Assembly (NCBI RefSeq): GCF_018847975.1
Contig: NZ_CP072597.1
Span: 4,937,001-5,001,000 of the forward strand
DNA length: 64,000 bases
DNA from: Lysobacter sp. K5869
Lineage (GTDB): Bacteria; Pseudomonadota; Gammaproteobacteria; Xanthomonadales; Xanthomonadaceae
Reading direction: 5' to 3'
The translations under genes were made by a program, and so were the position numbers. Under the pieces are notes generated by a model, which had not been told where the DNA came from, searched no databases, and worked only from the letters and a program-made list of their open reading frames with translations. Positions 1 to 12,634 of this stretch are shown here, in pieces; the first letter of the stretch is position 1; the number at the start of each line of letters is the position of its first letter.

Positions 1-1447
1 CGGCGGCCGTGTCGATGCCGGCGCTCACGCGCACCGGCGTGGTCGGCGGAATCGACGCGGAGAACGCGACGCCGCCGGTGCCTTCGGTGAGCAGGACCGC
101 CTGCAGACCCGACGGCACCGTGCCCGGGCCGGTGATCTGCAGCAGCGAGGCGAAATCGCCGCGGCCGTGCGTGGTCGCCGCGGTGGTCGAGGTCCACGGC
201 TGGCGATGGCCGGTGGTGCTCGGGCCGGGGCCGCTGTTGCCGGCCGCGGCGGCGATGAAGATGCCGGCGTCGGCGGCGTTGAGGAAGGCCAGCGAGACCG
301 CTTCGCCCCACGGATTGGCGCCGCCGCCGATGGAGTAATTGATCACGTCCACGCCGTCGGCGATGGCTTGATCGATCGCCGCCACCGCCGACACGTTCGG
401 ACACAGGCCTTGGCCGGTGGCGATGTTCGTGTAGCAGATGTCGTAAGCGATGATGTTCGCGTGCGGTGCGACGCCGGAGATGCGGATGTTGCGGCCCTTG
501 AAGTTCGCGGTCCAGGCGTTGCCGGCCGCGGTCGAAGCGGTGTGGCTGCCGTGGCCGTTGGTGTCGCCGAAGCCGGGTTCCTCGCGGATGCCGGGCACGC
601 CGCAGGCGCCGGCCGGTTCGCCGCAGACGAAGTCCCAGCCGCCGATCAGCTTGTCGTTGCAGCGGCCTTCGTCGACGCCGCCGGGCGCGCACGTGCCCAG
701 ATAGTGGCCGGTGCCGTTCGGATTGACGTGGTGATAGCCGGTGTCGTCGACCGCGGCGAACGCCGGGCTGCCGAAGTTGATGCCGGTGTCGAGGATGCCG
801 ACCACCACGCCCTCGCCGCGCCAGCGCCCGGGCTTGGCGTTCCACAGTTCCGGCGCGCCGATCAAGGTCGGGCCGACGTCGGTGGCGACCGGATACTCGT
901 GATACGCCTCCACCAGCGCCACGCCGGGCAGCTTGGCCACGCGCGCGGCTTCGCTCGCGCTCATCTGCGTCACCACGCCGTTGACCGCGTGGCGCAGGCG
1001 CCGTTCGACGTTGAGCGGACGGCCGATCGCGGCATTGATGCCGCGTTCGTGGGTGCGCTGCGCGCCGTCGAGATAGCTCAGGTATTTGCTGGCTTGCGCG
1101 CTGCGCACGTCGATGCGCGCGGTGCCGCCGCCGGCGGCGCGGGCGGCGTCGCTGTTGGCGTTCTGCGCGCCGGCGATGCGCTGCGGCGCGGCCAGTCCGG
1201 CCACTTCGCCGTTGTAGCTGCTCAGCGGCGCTTCGTTGTACAGCACCAGATAGCGTTCGCCGCGATGATCGGCCGCGGCGCGTTGCGGTGCGGGTGCGCC
1301 GCCGACGGCGGCGGCGCTCGGGTTCGCATTGTCGTCGCGCAAGCCGCTGACGGCGGCCGCGGCGGCGAGCGCCGTCAATCCGGTCAGGCCGAGCGCGATG
1401 GCGAGGGTCAGACGGTTTTTGGCTTTGAGGTGGTTTGCATTGGGCAT
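1..1447 (-). CDS. Secreted subtilisin-like S8 serine protease, C-terminus beyond window edge
   Basis: Exported peptidase expected to digest extracellular protein. I translated about 482 residues from the minus strand. A basic N-terminus (MPNANHLKAKNR) and a hydrophobic stretch form a signal peptide. An I9-like propeptide region of about 150 residues follows, then the S8 domain with catalytic Asp about 220 (GILDTGINFGS) and His about 299 (NGHGSHTAS). The catalytic Ser and C-terminus lie off the window. The ATG at 1447 is preceded by GGAGG at good spacing. Long blocks (GTCAPGGVDEGRCNDKLIGG, FKGR.IRISGVAPHANI) are shared with the protease at 3639-6944, so the two are paralogues, separated here by an adhesin gene. 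High confidence in family; the natural substrate is unknown. Confidence 0.93.
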   Translation of the reverse strand, partial: MPNANHLKAKNRLTLAIALGLTGLTALAAAAAVSGLRDDNANPSAAAVGGAPAPQRAAADHRGERYLVLYNEAPLSSYNGEVAGLAAPQRIAGAQNANSDAARAAGGGTARIDVRSAQASKYLSYLDGAQRTHERGINAAIGRPLNVERRLRHAVNGVVTQMSASEAARVAKLPGVALVEAYHEYPVATDVGPTLIGAPELWNAKPGRWRGEGVVVGILDTGINFGSPAFAAVDDTGYHHVNPNGTGHYLGTCAPGGVDEGRCNDKLIGGWDFVCGEPAGACGVPGIREEPGFGDTNGHGSHTASTAAGNAWTANFKGRNIRISGVAPHANIIAYDICYTNIATGQGLCPNVSAVAAIDQAIADGVDVINYSIGGGANPWGEAVSLAFLNAADAGIFIAAAAGNSGPGPSTTGHRQPWTSTTAATTHGRGDFASLLQITGPGTVPSGLQAVLLTEGTGGVAFSASIPPTTPVRVSAGIDTAA

Positions 1448-1878
1448 CGAGAGGTCCTCCACGTATCGTTCGCGAAGAAACCGCCCCACGCCTGTCCCCT
1501 GTTCACAGGCACGTCGCGGTTCGAGGTCGGGCCAGGGAGGGATCGCCGTGATCGAGCGTCGTCCGTGAACCGATGCGCTCGCTACCACGCATCGGCCGAT
1601 CGCTCCTGCCACCGTGCCCGCGCACTCACCGTGCCGGGCCGAACCTTCCTACCCACGCCGAACACTGCAAGAGGCGGGAAGATTTCGGCGTGATCATGCG
1701 CACAAATCGCATTCGGTTACAGAGGCATCGGCGGCATGTTGCGCGATTGAAACTTCACTTGGCTAAACCGCCGCGACCGCGCTACGCACTGTGCGCTTGC
1801 GAATGGTGGATGCGCGTGGATTCAGTTTCGTAACGATGTGCGACGGCTCGACGTCGGTTGCGCGCGCGTCGTTGCGGA
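1448..1878. other. Intergenic region upstream of the first S8 protease
   Basis: About 430 bases with no convincing gene; the frames across it have no ribosome binding site and no recognisable protein. It must hold the promoter of the minus-strand protease that starts at 1447, but I see no clear -35/-10 pair. The downstream end borders the adhesin terminator. Confidence 0.5.
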
Positions 1879-1906
1879 CAAAAAAACGGCGCCCCGCGGG
1901 GCGCCG
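1879..1906 (-). terminator. Rho-independent terminator of the adhesin gene
   Basis: Perfect 9-bp arms (CGGCGCCCC / GGGGCGCCG) with a 2-base loop at 1887-1906. On the minus strand they are followed by seven T. It lies 45 bases after the stop codon of the trimeric adhesin and separates it from the next protease gene. Confidence 0.85.
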
Positions 1907-1950
1907 TCGTTTCGATGCGGCGCCGTCGCGGCGCCGCATCGTCGTCGTTG

Positions 1951-3465
1951 TCACCAACCGAAGCCCAAGCCCACGCCGGCCGAGCTTTCGCTGTCGCTGA
2001 ACGCGCCGCCGACGGTGAAGGTCGCGCGGTCGCTGATCGCGCGCTGATAACCGATCGACAGCGCTTGCTCGCCGCCCTGGAAACCGGCGCCGACCGCGAC
2101 GCGGTTCTGCGTGCGCAGGCCCGAGGCGCTGGCCGACATCTGCACCATCGCCGCGGTCATCGCGCCCATGCGGTCGATGCGCTGATCCTGCTTGCGCAGC
2201 TTCCATTCCATGTCGTCGCGCAGACGGTTGATCGCCTCGGTCGGCGCGGCCAGCATCTGGTTCACCCGCGAATCGGTGTAGGCGTTGGCGCTGCGCAGCG
2301 TCGCGGCGTCGCCGGCCTGGACCTGGCCGACGTTGGCCGCGTCGGTCGAAGCGGTGCCGTTGGCGACGTTGGCCACGCGCGTGCCGCCGGCGCCCTGCAA
2401 GGTCATGGTGCTCTTGGAGGCGTCGTCGTAGTTGGCCGACAAGGTCGAGCCCGGGCCTTGCGGTCCCTGCGGACCGGTCGGGCCTTGCGGGCCGGTCGGA
2501 CCGGCCGGGCCCTGGGGCCCCGCCGGAATCGCCGCGACCTTGCCGTACAGATCGGTCAGGCGCCCGTCCACCGCGGCGAAGGCCGCGCCGACATCGCGAT
2601 AGCTGCCGCCCTGGATCGTGTAGGTCGGCGCGACGAAGGTGCCGCCGGCGTAGCTGGCGCCGCCGCCGAGCGCACCGGCGAGGGTGTTGAGCTGCAGCAC
2701 GTTGACCGCGTCGGTGTCGGCGGTGCCGGCGGCGAGGTTGATGAGCTGGCGCTCCGCGCCCGTCGCACCGATCGACACGGCATTGGCGCGGTCGCCGACC
2801 GAACCCGCGCCGAGCGCGACCGAGTTGGCGGCGCTGGCCGAACTGTTGGCGCCGATGGCGGTGGCGTTGTCGACGCTGGCCGCGCTCTGCGCGCCGAACG
2901 CCGCGCTGTTGGCGCCGCTGGCGCTGCTGCCGGCGCCGCCGGCGACGCTGAACTGTCCGCTGGCGCTGCTGCTGGAACCGAACGCCGCGGCGAAATCGGC
3001 GGTGGCGCTGCTGCCGTCGCCGATCGCGGCGCTGTTGGCGTTGGCCGCGTTGGCGCCGGCGCCGATCGCCGTGCTTTGCTCGCCCGCGGCGCTGCCGCCG
3101 GCGCCGATGGCCAGCGCGCCGGTCGCGCTGGCGCTGCTGCCGGCGCCGATGGCCGAGCTGAAATCGCCGCTGGACTGCGCGCCGGCGCCGATCGCCGTGC
3201 TTTGTTCGCCGCCGGCCGCGCTGGCGTTGCCGACCGCCGTGGCGCTGCCGCCGGCGGCGTTGCTGGCGGCGCCGATCGCCGCACTGCCGTTGCCGGCGGC
3301 GTTGGCGCCGCTGCCGCAGGCGATGGCGTCGGCGCCGGCAGCGGTCGCGCCGCCGTTGCTGACGGTGCCGGTGCCGTCGTCGACCTGGCAGGTGTCGCCG
3401 GCCCAGGCGTAACCGGTCGCCAGCGACAGCGCCACGGCGAGAAGCGTCTTGTGCAGAGTACTCAA
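1951..3465 (-). CDS. YadA-type trimeric autotransporter adhesin with collagen-like segment
   Basis: Predicted outer-membrane trimeric adhesin (type Vc secretion), 504 residues. In order: signal peptide (STLHKTLLAVALSLATGYAWA); a head of many SAIGAGS-type YadA repeats (about 40-220); a neck (TADTDAVNVLQLNTLA); about eight GPX collagen-like triplets (about 314-339); a second neck-like motif (STDAANVGQV); a coiled-coil stalk; and a C-terminal YadA anchor ending in aromatic GLGFGW. The start is TTG at 3465, chosen because TCTGGAG sits about 8 bases upstream and the signal peptide follows at once; upstream codons in this frame are only the shadow of the neighbouring protease. It lies between two paralogous S8 proteases in the same orientation. 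The ligand is unknown. Confidence 0.9.
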   Translation of the reverse strand: MSTLHKTLLAVALSLATGYAWAGDTCQVDDGTGTVSNGGATAAGADAIACGSGANAAGNGSAAIGAASNAAGGSATAVGNASAAGGEQSTAIGAGAQSSGDFSSAIGAGSSASATGALAIGAGGSAAGEQSTAIGAGANAANANSAAIGDGSSATADFAAAFGSSSSASGQFSVAGGAGSSASGANSAAFGAQSAASVDNATAIGANSSASAANSVALGAGSVGDRANAVSIGATGAERQLINLAAGTADTDAVNVLQLNTLAGALGGGASYAGGTFVAPTYTIQGGSYRDVGAAFAAVDGRLTDLYGKVAAIPAGPQGPAGPTGPQGPTGPQGPQGPGSTLSANYDDASKSTMTLQGAGGTRVANVANGTASTDAANVGQVQAGDAATLRSANAYTDSRVNQMLAAPTEAINRLRDDMEWKLRKQDQRIDRMGAMTAAMVQMSASASGLRTQNRVAVGAGFQGGEQALSIGYQRAISDRATFTVGGAFSDSESSAGVGLGFGW

Positions 3466-3638
3466 AGGGGTTTCTCCAGAATTCGGGTTGTCGGGCAGCC
3501 GCCGCGCGGGAACGCCGCGCGGCCGCGACTGCGAATGCGTTGCCGAAGCAAGCGAACGCGCCGCGACGGCGGCGCGCGCAACGCAACGGCACTGCCGTTG
3601 CGCTGCGCGGCCGGATCGCCGGAGCGCGCGCGGCGCCG

Positions 3639-6600
3639 TTACGGCGCCGAGGTCACGGTGAGCTTCACCGGCATGGCCACCTTCGGCTGCGTGGCGTCGT
3701 TGCTGGCGACGCAGACGTAGCCCGAGTAGCTGCCGGGCGCGAGACCCGCGGCGCTGATCTGCACCTGGGTGTCGTAGCCGCCGTTGCCGGCGATGCGGCC
3801 GAAGGCGCGGTTGGGCGCGCCGACCCAGGTCGCGCCGCAGGCGTTGGAGCCCTGCATCGCGTAGGCCAAGCCGGCGTGCTCGTTGTCGGCCTCCCAATCG
3901 CCCGCGCCGTTCTGGTCGAGTCCGATCAGGCGGTACTGGCCATCGCCGTCGAGCGAGCCGAACCAGGCCCAGCCGGTGGCCGAGGGCGCGCGCGCCGACA
4001 CCATCAGCCAGTAACGGCCGGCCGGCAGGTTCGCCGCTTGCCCGGCCGCGGCCAGATTCAAGCGGATCGTGCCGGCCTGGACGGTGACGCCGGCCGAGGT
4101 CTGGCTCGCGCGGTAGCTCCACACCGCCAGATTGGGCGTGGTCTCCGAGTTGCCTTCGGGGTTGCCGTTGACGTCGCGGAAGATCGACCAATCCAGGTTC
4201 TGCGAGGCCAACGCGCCGCCGCCGATCACGAAGCCGTTGGCGACGATGCTGGTGATGCTGGTCGCATCGCTCAGCACGAAGTCCTCCGCGGCGAGCGAAG
4301 CGCGTCCGGCCTGAGCCGCATCGGTGAAGCGCGTGGCGTAGTAGCCGCGACGGTTCGGATTGGTCCCCTGCACGACCAGGGTGCGGCCGCCCGAGCCGGT
4401 GTTGTCGATCTGGTAGTCCAACGAGCCGCCGCCGATGTTGCGGATGCGGAAGTTGGCGCTGCCGGTGCCGCCGGCCGGGACGCTCAAGGCGACTTGCGCC
4501 GGCTCCAACGCCAGCTTGGCCGGCTGCAGCGCCACCGCGATCGGCAGACGCAGCGTCGGCTGCGCGGTATCGCCGCCGGACGGCGCCAACACCAGCTTGC
4601 CGTAGGCGAACGCGCCGCTGGCCGGCAGCGAGCTGCCGCTGACGGTGACCTTGACCTGCTTGCTCTCGCCCGGGTTCAAGGTCAGCAGCGACGGCGTGAC
4701 CAGCGCGCTGACCCCTTGCGCCTTGACGCTCCAGGTCTGGCGCGTGGTCAAGGCGTTGCGGAAGGTGCGGGTGAAGCTGCACGAGCCGATGCAGTTGAAC
4801 TTGCCCAGGCTGGCCAGGTTGAGCGCCGAAGGATTGCCGCCGGCCGCCGGATCGGCGGCGAGGAAGTTGGCCTTGGTCTCGTTGAGCAGCAGGCCGGCCT
4901 TGATCGCCTGATCGATCTGGATGCGGCCGGCGCCCATCGACAGCGGGTCGGCCGGAGTCACTTCGTCTTCTTTGAAGATCTCCTGCTTGGCCGTCATCAT
5001 CAGCGCCGACTTGATCTCGGCCACGCTCCAGTTCGGACGCGCCTGACGGATCAACGCGGCGGCGCCGGCCTGATGCGGCGAAGCCATCGAGGTGCCGCTG
5101 TCGAGATCGACGAGGTTCTCGTTGCCGGTGAGCGTGGTGCCGGACTTCACCGCCAGGATGTTGACGCCCGGCGCGGTCACGTCGGGCTTGACCAGATCGT
5201 AGGCGCCGGCCGGGCCGCGCGAGCTGAAAGCGGCCAGCACGTCGGGCGTGTTCGGCAGCGGCGTGGGCGGATAGCTGATGCCGGCGGTGGCGGTGTTGCC
5301 GCTGCCGTTGCCGAAGTCGCGGATCGCGTTGCCGGTGGACAGCGGCACGCCGAACACCGGGATCGTGGTGCCGGTGACGGTCGGCGAGATCGCGGCCTCG
5401 GCGTTGTTGGCGATCAGCACCGCGCGCGCGCCGGCGGCGGCAGCGTTGTTGACCTTGATGACGAAGCTGCAGGTGCCGCGGCGGATCACCGCGATCGCGT
5501 TCTGGAACGTGTTGGCCGGGAACGCGGCGCAACCGTCGCTGGCGGTGTCGATGCCGGCGCTGATGCGCAGCGGGGTGTCGTTGGGCAGCGCGGCGGCGAA
5601 GGCGGTGCCGCTGTTGCCTTCGACCAGTTGGATCGCCTGCAGCGCCGGCGGCACCGCGCCGGGGCCGGTGACCTGCATCAGCAACGCGAACGCGCCGCGC
5701 CCGTGCTGGGCCGCGGCGGTGGTGGAGACCCACGGCTCGTTGTGGCTCATCGTGCCCGCGCCGGGGCCGTCGTTGCCGGCCGCGGCGGCGACGAAGATGC
5801 CGGCATCGGTGGCGTTGAGGAAGGCCAGCGAGACCGGATCGCCCCACGGGCTGTCGCCGCCGCCGACGGAGAAGTTCAGAACGTCGACCACGCCATCGGC
5901 GATGGCCTGATCGACCGCCCGCGCCGACGAAGACGACGGGCAGCTGCCCTGGCCGGTGGAGATCGTGGTGTAGCACACGTCGAAAGCGACGATGTTGGCG
6001 TGCGGCGCGACGCCGGAGATGCGGATGTCGCGGCCCTTGAAGTTGGCGGTGCGGGCGTTGCCGGCCGCGGTCGAAGCGGTGTGGCTGCCGTGGCCGTTGG
6101 TGTCGCCGAAGCCGGGCTCCTCGCGGATACCGGTCTTGTCGCAGGCCTGGCCCGGAGCGCCGCAGACGAAATCGTAGCCGCCGATCAGCTTGTCGTTGCA
6201 ACGGCCCTCGTCGACGCCGCCGGGTGCGCAGGTGCCCAGATAGGTGCCGGCGCCGAGCGGATTGATGTGGTGGTAGCCGCTGTCGTCCACGGCGGCGAAC
6301 GACGGGCTGCCGAAGTTGATGCCGGTGTCGAGGACGCCGACGACCACGCCCTCGCCGCGGAACCCGGTCGGCGTGGCGTTCCACAGCGCCGGCGCGCCGA
6401 TCAGCTGCGGACCGACGTCGGTGGCCAGCGGCAGCAGCCGGTCGGGGCTGACCATGCTCACTTCCGGCAAGCGCGCGATGCGCGCGGCTTCGGCCGGGGT
6501 CAGCTCGGTCACCACCGCGTTGAGCGCGTGACGCAGGCGATGCTGCACGTGCATGCGGCGGCCGAGCAGGCCATCGATCTTGCGTTCGTGGCTGGCCTGG

Positions 6601-6944
6601 ACGCGGTCGAGATAGCTCACATAGCTGCGCGCAGCGGCGCTGTGCACGTCGATGCGCGCCCCGTTCGCGCCGGCGCCGCGCGCGCCGGCCACCTCGGCCA
6701 ACCGCTGCGGCGCGGGCAATCCCTGCACGTCGCCCTGGTAGGTGCTCAGCGGCGCTTCGCGGTACACGACGATGTAGCGCTCATACTCGCCGACCGACTT
6801 TCCGGCCTTCCCCGCCGGTGCCGGCGCGCCGCCGACCGGCGCGCTGCTCGCGCCGCCGCCCAGGTTCATGACGCTCGCCCCCGCGATCGCCGCGACCGCG
6901 GCGATGCCGAGCGCGATGGAACTCCTCTTCAACATCTTCTGCAT
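3639..6944 (-). CDS. Secreted subtilisin-like S8 serine protease with PA-type insert and C-terminal extension
   Basis: Large exported protease of about 1101 residues. It has a signal peptide, an I9-like propeptide (to about 185), and an S8 domain with catalytic Asp206 (GVLDTGINFGS), His285 (NGHGSHTAS) and Ser619 (SGTSMASPHQAG). A protease-associated insert lies between His and Ser (about 395-530). After the catalytic domain come an Fn3-like domain (about 680-790) and a long beta-rich region with two short cysteine-containing segments. ATG 6944 is preferred over ATG 6953 because the AGGGG motif abuts 6953 but sits 9 bases before 6944. Paralogue of the protease at 1-1447. Expected role: extracellular protein degradation. 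The gene has its own upstream region with a dyad at 7050-7073. Confidence 0.93.
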   Translation of the reverse strand: MQKMLKRSSIALGIAAVAAIAGASVMNLGGGASSAPVGGAPAPAGKAGKSVGEYERYIVVYREAPLSTYQGDVQGLPAPQRLAEVAGARGAGANGARIDVHSAAARSYVSYLDRVQASHERKIDGLLGRRMHVQHRLRHALNAVVTELTPAEAARIARLPEVSMVSPDRLLPLATDVGPQLIGAPALWNATPTGFRGEGVVVGVLDTGINFGSPSFAAVDDSGYHHINPLGAGTYLGTCAPGGVDEGRCNDKLIGGYDFVCGAPGQACDKTGIREEPGFGDTNGHGSHTASTAAGNARTANFKGRDIRISGVAPHANIVAFDVCYTTISTGQGSCPSSSSARAVDQAIADGVVDVLNFSVGGGDSPWGDPVSLAFLNATDAGIFVAAAAGNDGPGAGTMSHNEPWVSTTAAAQHGRGAFALLMQVTGPGAVPPALQAIQLVEGNSGTAFAAALPNDTPLRISAGIDTASDGCAAFPANTFQNAIAVIRRGTCSFVIKVNNAAAAGARAVLIANNAEAAISPTVTGTTIPVFGVPLSTGNAIRDFGNGSGNTATAGISYPPTPLPNTPDVLAAFSSRGPAGAYDLVKPDVTAPGVNILAVKSGTTLTGNENLVDLDSGTSMASPHQAGAAALIRQARPNWSVAEIKSALMMTAKQEIFKEDEVTPADPLSMGAGRIQIDQAIKAGLLLNETKANFLAADPAAGGNPSALNLASLGKFNCIGSCSFTRTFRNALTTRQTWSVKAQGVSALVTPSLLTLNPGESKQVKVTVSGSSLPASGAFAYGKLVLAPSGGDTAQPTLRLPIAVALQPAKLALEPAQVALSVPAGGTGSANFRIRNIGGGSLDYQIDNTGSGGRTLVVQGTNPNRRGYYATRFTDAAQAGRASLAAEDFVLSDATSITSIVANGFVIGGGALASQNLDWSIFRDVNGNPEGNSETTPNLAVWSYRASQTSAGVTVQAGTIRLNLAAAGQAANLPAGRYWLMVSARAPSATGWAWFGSLDGDGQYRLIGLDQNGAGDWEADNEHAGLAYAMQGSNACGATWVGAPNRAFGRIAGNGGYDTQVQISAAGLAPGSYSGYVCVASNDATQPKVAMPVKLTVTSAP

Positions 6945-7049
6945 CTGAAACATCCCCTACTTTCAGTGTGCAAACACCCGTCGGCCCCGCGCGTGGGCGG
7001 GGCCGGCGGACCGTGATCGGGATGCAATCTGACCTACACGCCAAAGCGT

Positions 7050-7073
7050 GCACAAATACGCCCCTATTTGTGC
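7050..7073. promoter_or_regulatory. Perfect 9-6-9 dyad upstream of the S8 protease, possible operator
   Basis: GCACAAATA, six bases, then TATTTGTGC: a perfect inverted repeat about 105 bases upstream of the protease start. It is AT-richer than its surroundings and has no T-run, so it looks more like a regulator-binding site than a terminator. The binding protein is unknown. GCACAAAT recurs upstream of the other S8 protease (about 1700-1707) without the second arm. Confidence 0.45.
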
Positions 7074-7195
7074 CAACGCGCACAGGCCTTCACCCCCCTA
7101 CCAGGCGGGCGCGACAATCTGATGAACGGATCAAGCAGTTTTCGGACGAACGGCCGCCCGCCCCGCGCGGAGCGCTTGACAAACCGCAAAGAGGC

Positions 7196-7956
7196 TTAGT
7201 TTTCGGCCCGGCCCCAGGGCCGCAGCGCGCTGCCGTACACCAGCAGGTACACCGCCACGACCCAAGCGGTCGCCACGGCCCAGCCGGCGAGGATGTCGGA
7301 GGGGTAATGCACGCCCAGGTAGAGGCGCGAGAAGCCGACCAAGAGCGTGAACGGAACCATCAAGCCGATCGCCGCCCAGCGCCAGCGCGTCGGCCAGTAC
7401 AACAAGATCAACACGACGGCCAAGGTCATCGACCCCATCGCATGCCCGCTGGGGAAGCTGTAGTTGTGTTCCGGCGCGATCGATTCCCACAGCGACGGCC
7501 GTTCGCGGGCGAAGAACTGCTTGGCCGCGATGTTGAGCAGCCCCGAGCCGCCGAGCGCGAGCGCGGCGAAGCTGGCTTCGCGGAAACGCCGCAGCGCGGT
7601 CAGGGCCAGGACCAGGACCAGGTCGAACGGCACCACGCCCCACTGGTAGCCGAGCTTGGAGACCAGGGTGAACAGCGCATCCAGGCTGGCGCGCGACAGA
7701 CCGTGCGCGTATTGCAGCACCGGCACGTCGAACACCAGCGCTTCTTGCCGGTGGATGTCCTCGGCCAATTCGGCGAAGCCCCACAACGGCAGCAGCAGGC
7801 CGGCGAAGGCCAGCAGCAGGCTCCAGCCGTGGCGGCGCAGCAGCGCTGCGCCGAAGCGGGCTTCCTGCTTGAGCGCGTTGTCGCCGGTGCCGCGCGGCTG
7901 CGCGGCGCGCGCTTCTTCGCTGCGCGCGGACGCGTCGTCCGCGCGCGACGGCTCGC

Positions 7957-7960
<4 letters not shown>
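7196..7960 (-). CDS. PAP2-family membrane phosphatase
   Basis: Integral-membrane acid phosphatase of 254 residues, probably acting on a lipid phosphate such as undecaprenyl diphosphate or phosphatidylglycerophosphate. All three PAP2 signatures are present: [17 protein letters not shown] and [12 protein letters not shown]. There are about six hydrophobic segments. The polar first 30 residues are Ala/Arg/Asp-rich. The GTG start at 7960 overlaps the ispG stop by four bases (GTGA), indicating translational coupling; upstream codons in this frame are only the ispG shadow. Context with isoprenoid synthesis suits a polyprenyl-phosphate role, but the exact substrate is inference. Confidence 0.85.
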
Positions 7961-9243
<1,283 letters not shown>

Positions 9244-9477
9244 TGTAGCGCCGGGGCGATGCGCGCAGGTGCGGCGGGAGTGAAGCGCGGCTGACGCGGG
9301 CCCAGCGCTTGCGGGGCTTGGGTTTCGGCGCGATCGGACACAACGTTCCGGCCTGGGAAGGCCGCTCGCCGGCTTGCGATCCGACTCGGCAAACCCGGCC
9401 CCGGAAGCGCCGCGCGGGACGGGTTACCATCGGCGCCACTGTTTCTTTTGGGCGGCTGGCGTCGCTCTCGTCCGCCC

Positions 9478-10821
9478 ATGCCCCCCAGTTCTCCCGACGA
9501 AGTCCTCACCCCGAGCCAGCTCAACACCCTGGCGCGCAACCTGCTCGAGGACACCTTCCCGCTGATCTGGGTCGAAGGCGAACTGGGCAATCTGTCGCGG
9601 CCGTCCTCGGGCCATCTCTACATGACCCTCAAGGACGCGCGCGCCCAGGTCCGCTGCGCGATGTTCAAGCCCAAGAGCACGTGGCTGAAGTTCGTCCCGC
9701 GCGAAGGCCTGCGCGTGCTCGCGCGCGGCCGGCTGACCTTGTACGAGGCGCGCGGCGATTACCAGCTCGTGCTCGACCACATGGAAGAGGCCGGCGAAGG
9801 CGCGCTGCGGCGCGCGTTCGAGGAATTGAAGGCGCGGCTCGCCGCCGAAGGCCTGTTCGACCGCGAACGCAAGCGCGAACTGCCGCGCTTTCCCGAACGC
9901 ATCGCGGTGATCACCTCGCCCAGCGGCGCGGCGGTGCGCGACGTGCTCAGCGTGCTCGGCCGACGTTTCCCGCTGGCCCAGGCCGAGGTGCTGCCGGTAC
10001 CGGTGCAAGGCGACGGCGCAGCCGAGAAGATCGTGGCGATGCTGCTGCGCGCGCAAGCCTCGCAACGCTATGACGTGATCGTGCTGGCGCGCGGCGGCGG
10101 TTCGCTGGAAGACTTATGGGCGTTCAACGACGAACGCCTGGCGCGCGCCATCGCCGCCTCCGAGGTGCCGGTGGTCTCGGCCATCGGCCACGAAACCGAC
10201 TTCACCCTCGCCGATTTCGCCGCCGACGTGCGCGCGCCGACGCCCTCGGTCGCCGCCGAATTGCTGGTGCCGCAGCGCGAGGACCTGCTGCACCGCCTGC
10301 GCGTGCTCGAGGCGCGGCTGCGCAACCTGCACGGGCAGCGTTTGAATCAGGCGATGCAGCGCACCGACCGCGCCGGCCTGCGCTTGAACGCGCTGCGCCC
10401 GCAAGCGCGGCTGGCGACGCTGCGCGCCCGCCAGCAAGACGCGCTGCGCCGGCTCGAACAGGCCTGGCGCCTGCGCCTGGAACGCGACACCGCGCGCCTG
10501 CGCCACAGCGACGCGGTGCTGCGCGCGCACCACCCGCAGCGGCGCATCGCCCGCCTGCGCGAGCGCTTGGCCGCGCTGGCCCCGCGCCCGCGCGCCGCGG
10601 TCGCGCGGCGCCTGCACGGCGACGCGCTGCGCCTGCGCGGGCTGGCGCGCTCGCTGGAGGCGGTGAGCCCGCTGGCGACGGTCGCGCGCGGCTACGCCAT
10701 CGTCCAGCACGAGGACGGGCGCGTGGTGCGCAGCGTGCTCGACGCCGCGCCCGGCGACCGTTTGAGCGCGCGCGTGCAGGACGGGCAGATCCGGGTCCAG
10801 GTCGAACCGCGCGAAGACTGA
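9478..10821 (+). CDS. xseA: Exodeoxyribonuclease VII large subunit
   Basis: Large catalytic subunit of ExoVII, a cytoplasmic single-strand DNA exonuclease that works with several copies of XseB (not in the window). The 447 residues hold an N-terminal OB fold ([22 protein letters not shown]), the catalytic domain ([48 protein letters not shown]), a long Arg/Leu-rich helical coiled coil (about 260-390) and a C-terminal segment ([11 protein letters not shown]). ATG 9478 is chosen over TTG 9448 because the protein then begins like relatives and has normal length. Divergent from ispG; about 140 bases before the next gene. Confidence 0.96.
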   Translation: MPPSSPDEVLTPSQLNTLARNLLEDTFPLIWVEGELGNLSRPSSGHLYMTLKDARAQVRCAMFKPKSTWLKFVPREGLRVLARGRLTLYEARGDYQLVLDHMEEAGEGALRRAFEELKARLAAEGLFDRERKRELPRFPERIAVITSPSGAAVRDVLSVLGRRFPLAQAEVLPVPVQGDGAAEKIVAMLLRAQASQRYDVIVLARGGGSLEDLWAFNDERLARAIAASEVPVVSAIGHETDFTLADFAADVRAPTPSVAAELLVPQREDLLHRLRVLEARLRNLHGQRLNQAMQRTDRAGLRLNALRPQARLATLRARQQDALRRLEQAWRLRLERDTARLRHSDAVLRAHHPQRRIARLRERLAALAPRPRAAVARRLHGDALRLRGLARSLEAVSPLATVARGYAIVQHEDGRVVRSVLDAAPGDRLSARVQDGQIRVQVEPRED

Positions 10822-10958
10822 TCCGCGCCGGCGCCACGGCGCCTTGTCCCGATCTGGCGGAACCCGCATGCGGCCCGCATCGTTCCACCGCCGTCTCCCC
10901 TCGCTCACGCGGTTTGCGCGATCCTGGGCGTCCTGCGTTTCCGTCCCCGGAGTCCCGC

Positions 10959-12605
<1,647 letters not shown>

Positions 12606-12634
12606 GCGCGGCGCATCAACGGAGCATCTTCGCC

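Noticed and set aside
3582..3602. Palindrome CGCAACGGCA-C-TGCCGTTGCG between protease and adhesin genes
   Set aside because: Perfect stem but no T-run on the minus strand. It may be an mRNA structure after the protease gene, but a terminator call is not supported.
1951..6384. A 1477-codon open frame covering adhesin and protease on the minus strand
   Set aside because: Only the part from 3465 downstream is the adhesin; upstream it is an Arg-rich out-of-frame reading of the S8 protease, a GC-rich shadow.
3540..7016. Very long plus-strand frame opposite the S8 protease
   Set aside because: It is the complement of a clearly conserved protease with catalytic motifs; the translation is Ala/Arg/Gly-rich with no recognisable domain.
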